Notes: a model not told the origin generated them from the letters alone. Positions 47,801-59,334 are shown, counted from the stretch's first letter. The stretch is 64,000 nt of DNA from Owenia fusiformis (GCA_903813345.2 CAIIXF020000007.1:14676714-14740713), one strand, 5' to 3'. Numbers and translations are program-made.

Positions 47801-50537
47801 GAGAGTAAGATTATCATACATAATAACAATTAAGATCATAATACAGGTATTTTAGAATTATGCAAAGGAACTATATAATCTGTTGTAAAGAGATTAAATT
47901 TTAACACTGATTTGAGAGTTAAGAAACCTAATTAACATAGAACAATGACAACCAAATATTTAAAAATTATGGGAATGATTATGACTTCTTTTTAAATAGA
48001 TTACATAATTATAATAACCTTAGTACATAGACAAATAGATTTTTGATCACTTTGGCATTATATTTTAGTTGGCAGTCATAGGCTTGTGTTTAATCCCCCA
48101 CCTTAATTTCAAGTCAAAATTCTAAAAAGTATATGGATTTTTCAGACAATGTGCTCATAAAGGTTAAATGAGACTTTATTTGGAAAAGTTCAATGTTCAT
48201 TATGCATTATTCTTTTTTTCTGCATCCAAAATGACCAAACAAATAGTCATGGAAAACCATGGATTTTTCAAAAGATCAAAAGAATAACCATGGAAAACCA
48301 TGGCTTTTGATTGCACTTTCCAAAACATCAAAGAAATATCCATGGAAAAGCATGGCTTTCGATTGCAATCAACCGACTTCCATGGCTTTTGATTGCAGTT
48401 TCCTCAACTTCAAAGAAAGAAACCATGGTTTTTATTGCATTCTAAAATGTAAGAATGTAATTTAAGGAAAAGAGTTATTTATTTTTGAAATTATTTAATT
48501 TTAATTTTCATAACTGAATATTAAAGAAACAATAAGAAAACAAAACAGAGGTAGGGCTAGTTTGACTTAATCTTTCCAAAAGACTAGAAGTGTTTGGCCT
48601 AAAAAAAGCAATGTCTCTCTAGTCTTGATCTACATAAAAGCCCTATATATTTCTCTTTGAAATCTTGTGGCCTACTCCGTGCTGCATTAACTGCATTATC
48701 ATATTTCTTTTTAGAAAAGTTACATAATTTTTACATATTTGTAAGGAAGCTGAGTTTAATATGTTCCTGCTAAACCTAAAATAACATGAAATGTCCACCC
48801 TTTTTTCTCACTGATAAGTCTCAGTCCAACTTGGATCTCTGTGTGTCCTGGTAAAAACCATGACACATCCATGAAAAAACAATTACCAAACCACTAATTA
48901 CCATGGAAAATCATGATAAATATCCATGGAAGATTACCATGGGTGTCCATGAATTTCCATGGAAAATACCATGAAAAACCATGAATTTCCATGGAAAACC
49001 ATGAATTACCATGGACGTACCATGGAATACCATGGTTACCATGGCTTTTTTCTTAAGGGATATTATCATGTGTACATGGAAAATATATCATATGTATTGA
49101 ATTCTTGTATTGTTATTGAATCATATGTACAGCTTTGTTATTGTGCATTGTATTACTTTACTAATCTGATAAAGAGTATTTCCTGTTCAGTGATACCACT
49201 GTCTGCAGCACCATCCATGGTAATGGAGATAAAAAGCACATCAGTCATCTCATTCTTCTGATTGAGAATTGTAGCAGTAGCTATAGCCCTAGCAAAGTCT
49301 ATAGCACTTTCCCTGTTCAAATATTCTTCCCCAATGTCAAGACCCTTTTCTTTATCTAATTGACAAAGCCATTCATAGTCTCTGAATGATTTATTGTTTT
49401 TAATCAATGCATGCACATTTCGAAAAAGCAAACGCTTCTGATTCATCGTTTTTAGAATAAGACTATCCAAGGCTTTGTTTGCCATATTTAATTCTGGCTT
49501 TTCTTTAGCATTTACAATAGCTTTTGCCATGATATGTGCTTGACTTTTCTCGTATGAGCTTAATGTCTCCTCTTTCATGCTCTTGGAGCCTATGATCATT
49601 GATCTACTTTTTAACAAATGTTTGATTTTTGATTCATGTGTTCGACAAAATTCACAATACATGAGACTTTTATCATCTGTTAGCATCAACCATGGCCGCC
49701 CCTTCTTTGCATTCTTGGAAAGTGTCCTTTCATATTTTGTTTTCTCTTTTTTGGCTTTTGATTGGGAATCATTTTCTTTTGACATTGTTGCTGTAGGGTC
49801 AGATACAAAGCTGCATTTGGATGTGTTTTCTTTTTTTTAATTTGTCATTGATTCAGTTTCATTATCTGATTTGGCATTTGAAGGTCTGGGGGGGTGTGGG
49901 ACTGAGCAGTCTGAGCTACTATTTTTATTTAGTTTCCTCTTCTTGCCTTCCATTGTTTTGAAGAATGAATTAATTGTCTTGTGTTTTTTTGTGTGTGTTG
50001 CTTTAAGTGAAGGCCATTCTCCATCAATATCATGTACATTTTTCAGTTCATTGGTATCCACCAGTGGAACAACGTGATTTGGTTCAAAAGGTCCATAAAG
50101 GTCAAAAGTTGAATCTCTTGTCCAAAAGATAATAATGTTCTCCTTGTTGAAAATCCAGTTTGGACTATATTCAAAAGTTTTAGTATTACCTGGCAGGGGT
50201 TTAACTAAGCCGTCATACAAAGGTTTAGCGTACATACATTTAGGTATATTTGGGAACACACTTCTTATTGGCTCATTTAAAATGTTGCTCAGAGCTAACA
50301 CGTTCACAATTGAGGACCAAGCTCCAGGAGTTTTTGATCTAATGGCTTCGCGGTGTAAGGTCTGTTGAACTTGAGAAGTATCTTTTGAGGGGAGGCAACT
50401 TTGTAGGAGAATGTCAATGGGACATCCCATTGTCTCTGAAGCCATTTTTAGATATGGGTGAGACACATACTTGTCAACATTTTTCTCTAACTCAAGAGCC
50501 GCACTCTGCCTCAATATATTACTCAGTGACTCATCCC
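44884..50537 (-). pseudogene. Mobile gene B: hAT-type (ZNF862-like) gene with vertnin-like N-terminal region, broken
   Basis: Minus-strand exons: 50537-about 49156; about 47190-46907; 46748-46467; 46377-46178; 46038-45800; 45662-45554; 45391-44884. Exon 1 has a vertnin-like part (ASETMGCPIDILLQSCL, WSSIVNVLALSNILNEPIRS, IFWTRD..PNHVVPLV). A TTF-type zinc-finger region follows (RPWLMLTDD..YCEFCRTHE, SSYEKSQAH). The middle exons carry RQMLVGMGCDRASVMLGKLG and the RNase H-like hAT core. The last exon is the hAT dimerisation region (SLPATSGANERGFSIMKLVK, RRTKLSQERLSDIM), as in ZNF862-like proteins. Lesions: in-frame TAA at 49837-49839 and a 2-base shift near 46575 (VGGTHVG versus expected VGGTRW). 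A 1.83-kb transposon fills intron 1. Function: transposase or its derivative, probably dead now. Confidence 0.8.
47231..49060. mobile_element. 1.83-kb transposon with CCATGG-rich inverted ends, TA target duplication
   Basis: TIR TCCCTTAAGAAAAAAGCCAT at 47231, mirrored at 49060, each flanked by TA. About 200 bp at each end is built of CCATGG/TTTCCATGG units so that the whole end pairs with the other. The 1.4-kb interior has no ORF but includes more CATGGAAAACCATGG units (48250-48430) and a GGCTACGGGCCTG scrap at about 47598. Confidence 0.88.
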
Positions 50538-50559
50538 CTGCAATCAGATTTATATTCAT

Positions 50560-51064
50560 AAATGGATAAAGTATATAGCTTGTTTACAGAATTCATGACG
50601 TTGACCTCAGACTCATGAATATAATGCTTGTGAGAATTGTTTTTACTTTACCATGATGTAAAAAATACCTCCAATAATAATCGAAAGGCTGTTGTAGAGG
50701 CAATTTCCATTGCCTGTTGTTCTGAGTGGAATAATCGATCAGTCACTAATTTTTGGCACTAGGTTTTTGGAGAATTCATCAACTGAAAACAGATTACATT
50801 TTTCATCGTATTGAAGAACATTGAATCAACTAACTGTCATTATTATCAAGCTGTCCATCACTAAAAATAAGCAAATTATAAAAAAGTCCCGGTAATATTT
50901 ACGCGCCATTTGCACTAAACGAAAAGGCATTTTTTGAATGAACAGCCTTTTTGGTCAAGAGTTGTCAAAAGTGACCCCCCTCAGCCTGGCTACGGGCCTG
51001 GTCTGAACTTAGTATATTGTGGAAGAATAAAGGGACATTAATCTCGACTTGGCTTTATAGATAA
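50560..51064. other. Stretch upstream of gene B exon 1
   Basis: No exon assigned. Contains the end of a CAGGCCCGTAGCCAGG-family MITE at 50984-51001. Confidence 0.35.
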
Positions 51065-51928
51065 TAGAGAGACTTCGCACATAAGTGAAAGTACAACTTA
51101 TGCGTATACGTATAGTTTAAAGGGTCATGTCGAACTATTATATTTACTAAAATCAATTTTAAATTGTACTTAATGGAACATAACTATTCCCGTTATAGAA
51201 AAGCTCCATCAACTAGAGACTATGAATGCACTGTCATCTGCACGTGTAGATTATGCACATTATAATTAAATGCTTGCTTCTGTGTCCTTGTAGTTGTGGT
51301 GTATTATAAACACGATCCTTTAAAGGGAGTCATGATTCTTAAAAGTGAGTCATTACATAAACAAGTTGATTATTTCAATGTTTTCATGATCAGTATAAGT
51401 TCGATGAACTTACAAAACGGTATATTTACGTAGTTGATAACGTATACAGTTGGATCTCCGTATAAAGATTTGCCTACATGTGTGTGGAACAATTGACCGC
51501 AAGCATTTTTTAAAATTAATTGGCTGAGTGGGAACAGTATCCAATCAAATACTTTAACCATCAATTTGAAACACCAATCAAACCAGTAGGTTCTAGCAAT
51601 TCCTGGAAACGACCCATTCAGTAGCTCAACATATGACATACAGGGTGTTTTATAATGAGCATCTCCAAAAAGTCAATTTGAGAAGAGATGGGTCTTTAAC
51701 ATATGTACTATATATGAGCCTATTTTATTCTAGACAAACACATTTGGATCAACTAAACATGCTACAATTCAAGAAAGTACAAATGGCATCCTTTTGATCT
51801 GTATTTATTACAGTCCGAGAAGATCTTTCCTGACGAAAAGCTCAAATTATGAAACACCTTGTACGTTTACCTATAAGTATAAGTATATGTTATAAGTTGT
51901 ACTTTCACTAGGTGCGAAATCTCTCTAG
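51065..51928. mobile_element. 864-bp TIR element, itself carrying a second element
   Basis: TAGAGAGACTTCGCACATAA and GTGAAAGTACAACTTAT at the left mirror ATAAGTTGTACTTTCAC and TAGGTGCGAAATCTCTCTA at the right. Confidence 0.8.
51641..51861. mobile_element. 221-bp MITE, TIR CAGGGTGTTTTATAATGAGC, TA duplication
   Basis: Left TA + CAGGGTGTTTTATAATGAGC; right GCTCAAATTATGAAACACC + TTG + TA. The TIR resembles the unit of the 73-bp minisatellite at 1101-2690 and, in its first bases, the TIR of 20206-21896. Confidence 0.75.
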
Positions 51929-52577
51929 TATACTTATTTATTTACCTTTTAGAAGACAAGTGTCACGCGACATTTTGAAACTTGCAACGAAAAAACCTGC
52001 ACATGAATTGCGAACGGTAGATTAAACTACTAAAAATAGGTTGAAACATATTCGGTTGTCAATATAATTTATAGATTAATAAATACTGAATTATATGCGA
52101 TCAATAGTATATGTTCATTAATAATTATTAAGAAAATATGATAGTGACGCACAGAAACAAACTACCCTTCTTCCGATAATAATCTGATAATGATTCTGTT
52201 CGTAAGTCGGATGCATACAGCAAAGATGCATAGATGGTTCTGATTGGTAGCCATTGCGTCACTCTTAGTTTTTCGGCCAATCAGAGCAGCGGTTCCATAA
52301 CGATTTGGTTTCGTGTGTAAAAAAAGTAAATTTTGAATTCGTATTGCTTTCGCCAATATTTTGATAGAGACTGGTATTGTTTTGCGATGATTTTTTGTGA
52401 GAAGGGCAAGCAAATATGAGGGATCAAACTCTTGAAGTGAGATTACAGCCATCGCCAAAATTGTTGAGGTAGATCATAACTTCTTTCGCCAAATTTTTTT
52501 CAGTCCCTGTTTTGGCGTTTGGCGACCTCTTATTTGCCAGACTGTGAGAGGTGTTGATCGAAGGTTCCCGTTCCAGA
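51929..52577. other. Unannotated stretch downstream of gene A 5' part
   Basis: Contains an unrecognised 98-codon minus-strand frame (52458-52162) and CCAAT/ATTGG motifs (52239, 52276). Probably the start of gene A's intron. After the TAA at 52578 the frame continues SGTGTFDQHLSQSGK before another TAA. Confidence 0.35.
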
Positions 52578-53710
52578 TTAGTTTTCACGTTTTTCCCATA
52601 CCTTAAAGGTTACTCCAATCTCTGCCATGCATTTCTCAAGAAGAGCGTGCAGTGAATCGCCTTCACTTTTTGAGTTGGACATTTGTGTTATCATCTGTTT
52701 TACTAGATTGCCTAGTAAAACCCCTCCTATTCTAAGGTGTAATTCATCTAAAATAACCCTTTTTATTGGTATGGTCAGCAGAGGAAGGCTTTTTTGGCCA
52801 TATTCTCCCACTTTTGTGTGGTCTCTCTTGAGTTGATCAATTTCGTAATAGTCGATGGGAAATGTGGATTTGTATCGATCATCTTTGTGGACATTACAGT
52901 AAATGCAAGAGTAGTTGGACGAGGCTGCCCCCATTCCACACATAGCCAAAAGATATTTATAATCTCCACCCAAAAATATCTTTATTGGGTACCTGTCCCC
53001 ATCAATATCAATATGTCCTTGTTTGTTGATGTTGTTGTATCTCTGTGAGCATCACGGAATGAAAGTTTAAGGCTGCTGTAGTCTTCCCTTGTCTTGGCTA
53101 TGGCAATCGGATACACATCTTCATTTGATTCATCTGCCGTACCTGGTGCAATTATTGAAAAGGAGAGCGATACGAAATTGGACACATTTGACATCTTGGC
53201 GCCATCCGCACCAACCTTTATGTTTATTTGTTTATTTCTGTCCCCTGAACCTTCATGTATCTGTCTTATTTTTTCGCCAATCTCCCTTTCAAAGGAAACT
53301 TGCACGCCAGGTTCTATACCTGGAGTGCGTGAGATTTCATATTTGGAATTCATCTCACCACGTAGTTTTGATATGTTGTGCGATTTCGGAAGATCACTGT
53401 CAATATATGTCATTTCGTAGTAAGCGTCGTCCGAAACACTAAATCTATCCATTATGTACAAAATCAATTTGAGCTTTTCCTTCTCGTCGTCTATTTCATT
53501 GAATCTAAACCTATGTTTTTTTGTGGACAAACCATCGCTGAAATCAACCCTTTTGAGAGTGACACCGAATGATTTAGCAAACTCGGGAGCTTTTTCCACT
53601 CTAGGTTTTAAACCGTGCTCTAATTTTGTACTCTGATATTTTATGCCCAAGTCTCTAAATTGTTTTCTAGATGTACCTGGTTCTCCATAGTGGCTAGCGA
53701 TTTGAAACAT
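52578..53710 (-). pseudogene. Mobile gene A, N-terminal two thirds (RNase H-like transposase-type protein)
   Basis: 53710-52982 codes LKLILYIMDRFSVSDDAYYE, SRTPGIEPGVQVSFEREIGE and INIKVGADGAKMSNVSNFVS. 52973-52578 codes GGDYKYLLAMCGMG, SSNYSCIYCNVHKDDRY and RVILDELHLRIGGVLLGNLV. The D in GADGAKMS, the D in GGDYK and the DELH segment are the conserved acidic points of a widespread uncharacterised family that I take to be transposases. A frameshift near 53000 separates the two frames. At 52578 a TAA interrupts VWEKREN*SGTGTFD, where family members continue. ATG at 53710 has an in-frame TGA just upstream, but a spliced 5' exon cannot be excluded. The C-terminal part is at 43719-44340 beyond the hAT gene. 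Confidence 0.65.
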
Positions 53711-54946
53711 AGCTCAATAAATAGTACAATATCTTGCAATTGTTCCACTTTTTAAATGAATCCTCTAGCTTTATTGGGTAAAAAGATATATCAAAATATA
53801 TCTGGCTACCCCTATGTTTTTTTGACAATTTTAGTAATAAAAATGTTTTACTTACATTAAATAGAGGATATGTCTTGTTGTGTATAGTTCTCATCTATTT
53901 CCCATTTCCAAACACATATCCCTGGTATAGGCTTGTAATTCAAATTGTAATTAAATTTTCATCCGTGTCTGAAAAATATTTAGCAAAGATTTTCAAGGTT
54001 TAAGGGATAACTAAAAATACCATTTAAAACTACTTTTTTACTTTTTACTTCGTAATAATTTATTCTATTCACAAGTCAAAAAGATAACTAAAAATACTGC
54101 ATTTGTAACTCATACAATATACTTGAAGACAATAACTGTTCATAGTAAGCTAATAGTGTGTGAATACACCTACAGTACATACATATTATATACATGTATA
54201 TATGACTGTATAAATGAGTATTAATTGATTAAAGAATAAGCGCAAAATAAGTTTACCAAAATTAAAAGTATCCAATACCTTGATATTAACTGTATCTGAA
54301 GGTAATTGTCAGTGGGTTGTAGCAGCTTGTGAAGATGATTATAAGAATGATTGCTGAAAAAATATAAAAAAGAATTAGCTTAAAAAAGTAAGGAAACATC
54401 TTTTTTACATATACATGTAATGATGTAAAGGTATGAACATGTACATGTTAATTCATAAAAATAGTAGCAAAATATATATAATCTCTCTCTATATATACTG
54501 ACTCTACAGCTTAGGTGTTGGTTTACTTTAACATGCACATTTTTAATATTCTAATTTAATATTTTAATTCATAAATTAAAAACAATTTTAATTTGATATT
54601 TGAATTCATAAAAAATAGTAGCAATATTGACTCTACAGCTTGGGTGTTTTTTTAATAGTCGAATAGAAGTAAACACTTATCATAACGTTGGGACTGTAAA
54701 AATAGGATCAATTATAAGAGAATAAAAAATTGTCAAAATCTGTAATATAAAACAAAACATCTATATACAAATAACATCAAATGATTAACACATTTAAGTA
54801 ATACATGCAATAAAAATAAGTTAAAGACATGGGCATGCAAATCACTGAAATAAATCACTCCTGCAACGGCAAGTCAGTCTATCTCAGGTTTCATTGGTAC
54901 TCTTATATACTTATATACAGAATATATAAGGTTTTGCTCACTGATT
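53711..54946. other. AT-rich spacer between genes A and C
   Basis: No supported gene. 53893-53855 (MRTIHNKTYPLFN followed by GTAAGT) could be a small 5' exon of gene A, but the phase does not fit the ATG at 53710. Short TTTAATTTGATATTT..AATTCATAAAAA repeats at about 54545-54625. Confidence 0.35.
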
Positions 54947-57576
54947 TTAATTCATGACTTTCACATCACCATTCTCCAAGTCTGTAATAAGGTCATACAC
55001 AAACATCGCATCGTCTCCATCATACATGACGTTAAACCAGCGGCTAAAACCTGGTACAGCAGCAATTACTGTTCCTGGATACTTTGTTTGTTTGTTAGTC
55101 TCTCTGTCTCGAAACGAATGAAGAATTTTCTTCCCTACAAACATCTTTTTCCTCTTTTTACTTTCCTCTGTGTCGTCATCTCTCTCAAGACTTTGGGATT
55201 CTCCTGATAGTATCATAACTTTCTCACACAGTTCATCAGATGTCAGTTCTACATATTTTCCTGCTGGAGACTTATGAGATAGTGTAAAGTTTTTGGGGTC
55301 ACTTTTTTGCTTTAAGACATTTTTCCTAAAGTTGAGCTGCACTTTTAGAGCTTAAATCTTTTCTTTTTCAGATAACTCATTCAATCCTTCCTCAATCTGA
55401 CGCTTATTTCGCCAAAGGCCATAATCACAGATACCTTGAGTTAATTTCTCTTGCCTCTGTATCCTAGATTTTTCAAGTCTTTCCATCTCTTCTTTTTTTT
55501 GTTTTTGTATCTCAATTCTCTTCAATTAAATGTTTTCTAATCTTTCTCTGAATTGTTTTCTTATTTCCCTCCCTTTTCCTGTGGTTTCCTGTAACAATTT
55601 ATCTCTTGACTCTTTGGATAGGGAATCTAGCCATTGGGTAGTTCTATTATGGTGATACATTATAAATGCTTCGTTTGCCAAAATAGTGGCATTGGGGCGG
55701 AACCTAAACATTGCGTCCAGTTGCCCAAAAAGGAACTCTGGAAGTTTGTTGTGTTTCTTCGTAGATTTGGTCTGCTCTCTCAAGTCTTCTGTTGGATCAC
55801 TGTATTTGCCTCCAGGTAGGTGGTCAGCCACCATATGTTGCAAGACATTATTTAGAGAGGCACATATTGACTGCAATAGTCCTTGAGTCAAATTGTCAAG
55901 ATCGGTTTGGGGCTTGAATAGTTCATCCATGATTTCATCCCTCATATGTGGGTCTTCAAATGGCTGACGATTCCCAACTATCACTTCGGATGCATCGTTT
56001 GAACATGATGACAAAAAGTCTGACAGAATTTTGTAATTGTTATTCATCTCTAGTATATGTCCACTTTGTTCAATAATTCTCCATAAAGGAGCTGTGATTA
56101 CTTTGGAGATAATCCCAAGGGCTCTCACACCAGCAATATACACTGGTACTTTTATGTCAGCAAGAACAGCCTTATGAAGGGAGTTAGCTGTTCCCTGTAC
56201 ATTTTCAATGAAGTCTTCTATCTGTGCTCTGTGATAAAATAATGCCCCACCCATGTAAAATAAGATGTTGAATCGGTTATGCTTGAACCTAATTATTTTA
56301 CTTTTTCCAAGTTAATTTGATTTGAGATAAGTTGCCCAGTGTTGATACACCCCATTTTTTTCATCTTCACCCATTGCTGATGCTTTACTGGCTGTCCTAA
56401 GAAGGCGAACAGTTCCACTTTCCTTAGATTTGTGAAACTTTTTAAGATATGGTCAGACCCAGATCCTTCTGTGTCACTGTCAAGGGCATCTTCAAATAGT
56501 TTGATGGATTTTGGTGCACAGTCTCCAAAAGCGACCAATAAATGTAATCCGCAAAAAAAGTTGTTCATTTTACTAATTTGTTCTTGCTCGCTTTCTCTCA
56601 TTTGTTCCCAGTTTTGTATAACTTGTGGTAAAATGTCTCTCCTGTATTGTTCTAGGAGCTCAGTAAAAGCTTTTTCAGTTGCTGCTCGGTCAGACATCGT
56701 GTTTTGAATATTTGATAGCAGCTGGTATCTTGGACTTTTTTGTTCCCCTTCTATTTCACTTTTGTCACAAATGTCATTAATGTCCTCTATTATTTCTTTG
56801 AATGTGTTAAGAACAGATTAAGATGCCTTGTTGCTCATCTCTCTAAGTCCTAAAACATATGTGTTTTCATCCTTATCGCTTACTGCATAAGCTTCATATG
56901 AACGCCCATGTTTAGGGGTTTCATCAGAGTATAATGTCATCTGAGAACTTTCTCCTACTTCTGATAGCTGAGTTTGGCAGACAACAAGTTTGGCATCACA
57001 CATACGATTTACTGTTGTTTTGCTTGGTAAAGTATCTACTGTCTTACCACAAAGGGAGGCCACTTCTTTAATAACTTGCCCAACATTTTGTGTCGGAACT
57101 TTTAAGTTAGTTAAATTCATTACACTCTGAATACACTCTGGAAGGAACACCCCCTTTTCTGAGAGAATAACTTCATTTGAACTGTTGTCTTTCAGTAGAT
57201 TTTCCATATATTTTTGGTTCTCAACTAAATTTTCGTTTTCTCTGCTAAGGGTTTTGTTTTCGTCTAACTGAGATTCATTTTGTTTTAGCGATTGGTCAAT
57301 CATAGTTTTCAGTGCTTTGTTGTCCTTCTGCAATTTTGTAATAGTTGCAGTACTCTTCCCTGCTTCTTTTTTTAGGTTGAGTAACGACTGATTTTTCAGT
57401 TTCAATTTTATTTTAAGAATGCTGAGTTGTTGTTTATTATAAGCTAACCGTTTTGCATATTTTTTCAGTTCAGCTCTTTTAGAGTCATCTTGTTCACGTT
57501 TTATTGCTTTTTTTGCTTCCAAACGTTTTATCCTTCTGTTGAGCAATTTGATATCTTGTTTCATTATGTTCTCCAT
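54947..57576 (-). pseudogene. Mobile gene C: coiled-coil, transposase-like ORF of about 870 codons with premature stops
   Basis: 57576-56821: N-terminal coiled coil (residues about 1-130; RRIKRLEAKKAIKREQ), then FLPECIQSVMNLTNLKVPTQ, TLPSKTTVNRMCDAKL and QMTLYSDETPKHGRSYEAYA. 56817-56293: NTMSDRAATEKAFTELLEQY and KMNNFFCGLHLLVAFGD. 56254-55529: VYIAGVRALGIISKVITAPL, HLPGGKYSDPTEDLREQTKS and FRFRPNATILANEAFIMYHH. 55525-54947: basic helix and a C-terminal WFNVMYDGDDAMFVYDL. The LYSDET and MSDRAATEK aspartates followed by a distant E suggest a DDE/RNase H fold; I recall homologues in fish and cnidarians but no named superfamily. Breaks: in-frame TAA at 56818-56820, 55526-55528 and 55352-55354, and a one-base shift near 56295. 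Confidence 0.7.
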
Positions 57577-57577
57577 G

Positions 57578-58532
57578 TCAACTTTTTTTGCTTTTAGCCA
57601 AACTCTTGTATTTTTGTATTGCTCTTCTCCATTTGTTTCTTATTTGTCTTTCATTGGTTATGGTCTGACTAATTTTGAAATGATCTGTAACAATTTGAAT
57701 TATGGACTTCTCTTCAGATTTCTTACTCAACTCAAATAACAAATTATACTCGATTTGTTGATTCATTGTGACTGGGTGTGGGGTTTCCTATCTTATAACC
57801 CTCTCTTCTTATATCCGCATCTTCTTACAGAACATCTTTGATGAGTCGATGTAATGCCGTCACATCGTCCCCAGTGATACGAAAGGGTATTTACCTCTTC
57901 GGGAACAATCAATTTTTTTTTTGATAAGGTTATCATGTATATCCTTGTAGAAATCTGTCACTTTATCAAGCTTTGATATATTTTGCTTTAACACTGACTC
58001 AATTAACTGGTCTAACTGAATTTTAAATTCATGGTACTTGAGGTTCCCTTCACATTTTTCATATATTCTTATCAACATTTCCCTCCACTCTCCCCCATGA
58101 TGCCTATTGAGGGCATAAGCAGAATCTAATATGTTCAATAACCTGTGAAAATTCCCTCAACTTGTAGATGACTGGGAATACGCGCCACTAATCTCACGCT
58201 GGGCCAGGGATATTGGCAAGGGTATGTCTGGAAAAAAGGGTTCATGGAGTGCAAGCAAAAAAAATTTGAATAGTGTACTCATCAAGAAATAAAATGTGAA
58301 GCAATATATACAAATAATGAAGTTGTGTGACTTATAAGCTCAAGGATGCTTTCAATACATCTAAAGTAAGCAGTAAAGCAACATATAAATAATATCAAAG
58401 AAAAATGTATGGTGTGGTAAACTGAGAACTTCACTAAAGTGAAGATGATACTTTACAAGAACTTGAAGAAGTGTTAGGATGAAAGATTATGGTATTGATG
58501 TATTATTTCAGTAGAGATGATTACACTTACCA
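57578..58532 (-). pseudogene. Gene C, degraded 5' coding region
   Basis: 57766-57590 codes an HTH-like ITNERQIRNKWRRAIQKYKS that runs into the coiled coil with one frame change. 58212-57909, after an acceptor TTTTTTCCAG, reads IPLPISLAQREISGAYSQSS, then TGA, then GNFHRLLNILDSAYALNRHH and GGEWREMLIRIYEKC. A frame slip at the poly-A run near 57912 leads to LSYHWGRCDGITSTHQRCSV, a Cys/His-rich stretch. Whether all these belong to one gene is inference from strand, spacing and splice phase. Confidence 0.5.
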
Positions 58533-59334
58533 CTTATTTCTGTCAATGTCTGGGTGATTTCAGAGTTGGAGTGGAATTCCTCTTCAGGAAAGATTCTGCA
58601 CAGGTCACCTCTGTATTCCCTGTAGAAAGTGTTATGGATGTCTAATGTTCTAGCCATCGATGTATTAGCTGAAATAATACCAAAAAATCCAACATTATAA
58701 CAAAATGACAGGTGTATATTTCATTTACTGTACCGCAGCTACCTACAAGTAACAAGAACTTGAAGAAGTGTTAGGATGAAAGATTATGGTATTAATGTAT
58801 TATTTCAGTAGAGATGATTACACTTACCACTTATTTCTGTCAATGTCTGGGTGATTTCAGAGTTGGTGTGGAATTCCTCTTCAGGAAAGATTCTGCACAG
58901 GTCACCTCTGTATTCCCTGTAGAAAATGTTACGGATGTCTAGTGTTCTAGCAATGTATTAGGTGAAATAATACCAAAAAATCCAACATTAAAACAAAATG
59001 ACAGGTGTATATTTTATTTACTGTACCAGCTACCTACAAGTTACAAGAACTTGAAGAAGTGTTAGGATGAAAGATTATGGTATTATGTATTATTTCAGGA
59101 GAGATGATTACACTTACCACTTATTTCTGTCAATGTCTGGGTGATTTCAGAGTTGGTGTGGAATTCCTCTTCAGGAAAGATTCTGCACAGGTCACCTCTG
59201 TATTCCCTGTAGAAAGTGTTATGGATGTCTAGTGTTCTAGCAATGTATTAGCTGAAATGATACAAAAAAATCCAACATTAAAACAAAATGACAGGTGTAT
59301 TTTTCATTTACTGTACCAGCTACCTACAAGTCCG
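58457..59334. repeat. Threefold tandem duplication of a ~290-297-bp exon-containing unit
   Basis: ACAAGAACTTGAAGAAGTG recurs at 58457, 58754 and 59043. Each unit contains the exon above with flanking intron. Copies 2 and 3 lack the ATG (ACATTGCTAGAAC instead of ACATCGATGGCTAGAAC). Copy 2 also has a destroyed acceptor (TTTCAC for TTTCAG), while copy 3 keeps acceptor and donor. Confidence 0.9.
58531..58668 (-). CDS. Candidate first exon of gene C (copy 1 of a triplicated exon)
   Basis: Acceptor TATTTCAG, exon 58668-58531, ATG at 58657, donor G|GTAAGTG. Codes MARTLDIHNTFYREYRGDLC then RIFPEEEFHSNSEITQTLTE (42 codons plus one base). The one-base overhang fits the phase of the next exon (58212). 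Homology unknown. Confidence 0.5.

Noticed and set aside
53694-53894. Small upstream exon of gene A (MRTIHNKTYPLFN)
   Set aside because: Donor is good, but joining to the ATG frame at 53710 needs a phase that the only visible acceptor does not give.
41522-58170. Genetic-code reassignment (TAA = Gln)
   Set aside because: The host genes LANCL, TRIM and CASD1 read normally, LANCL ends in TGA, and the mobile genes also have frameshifts; decay explains the stops.
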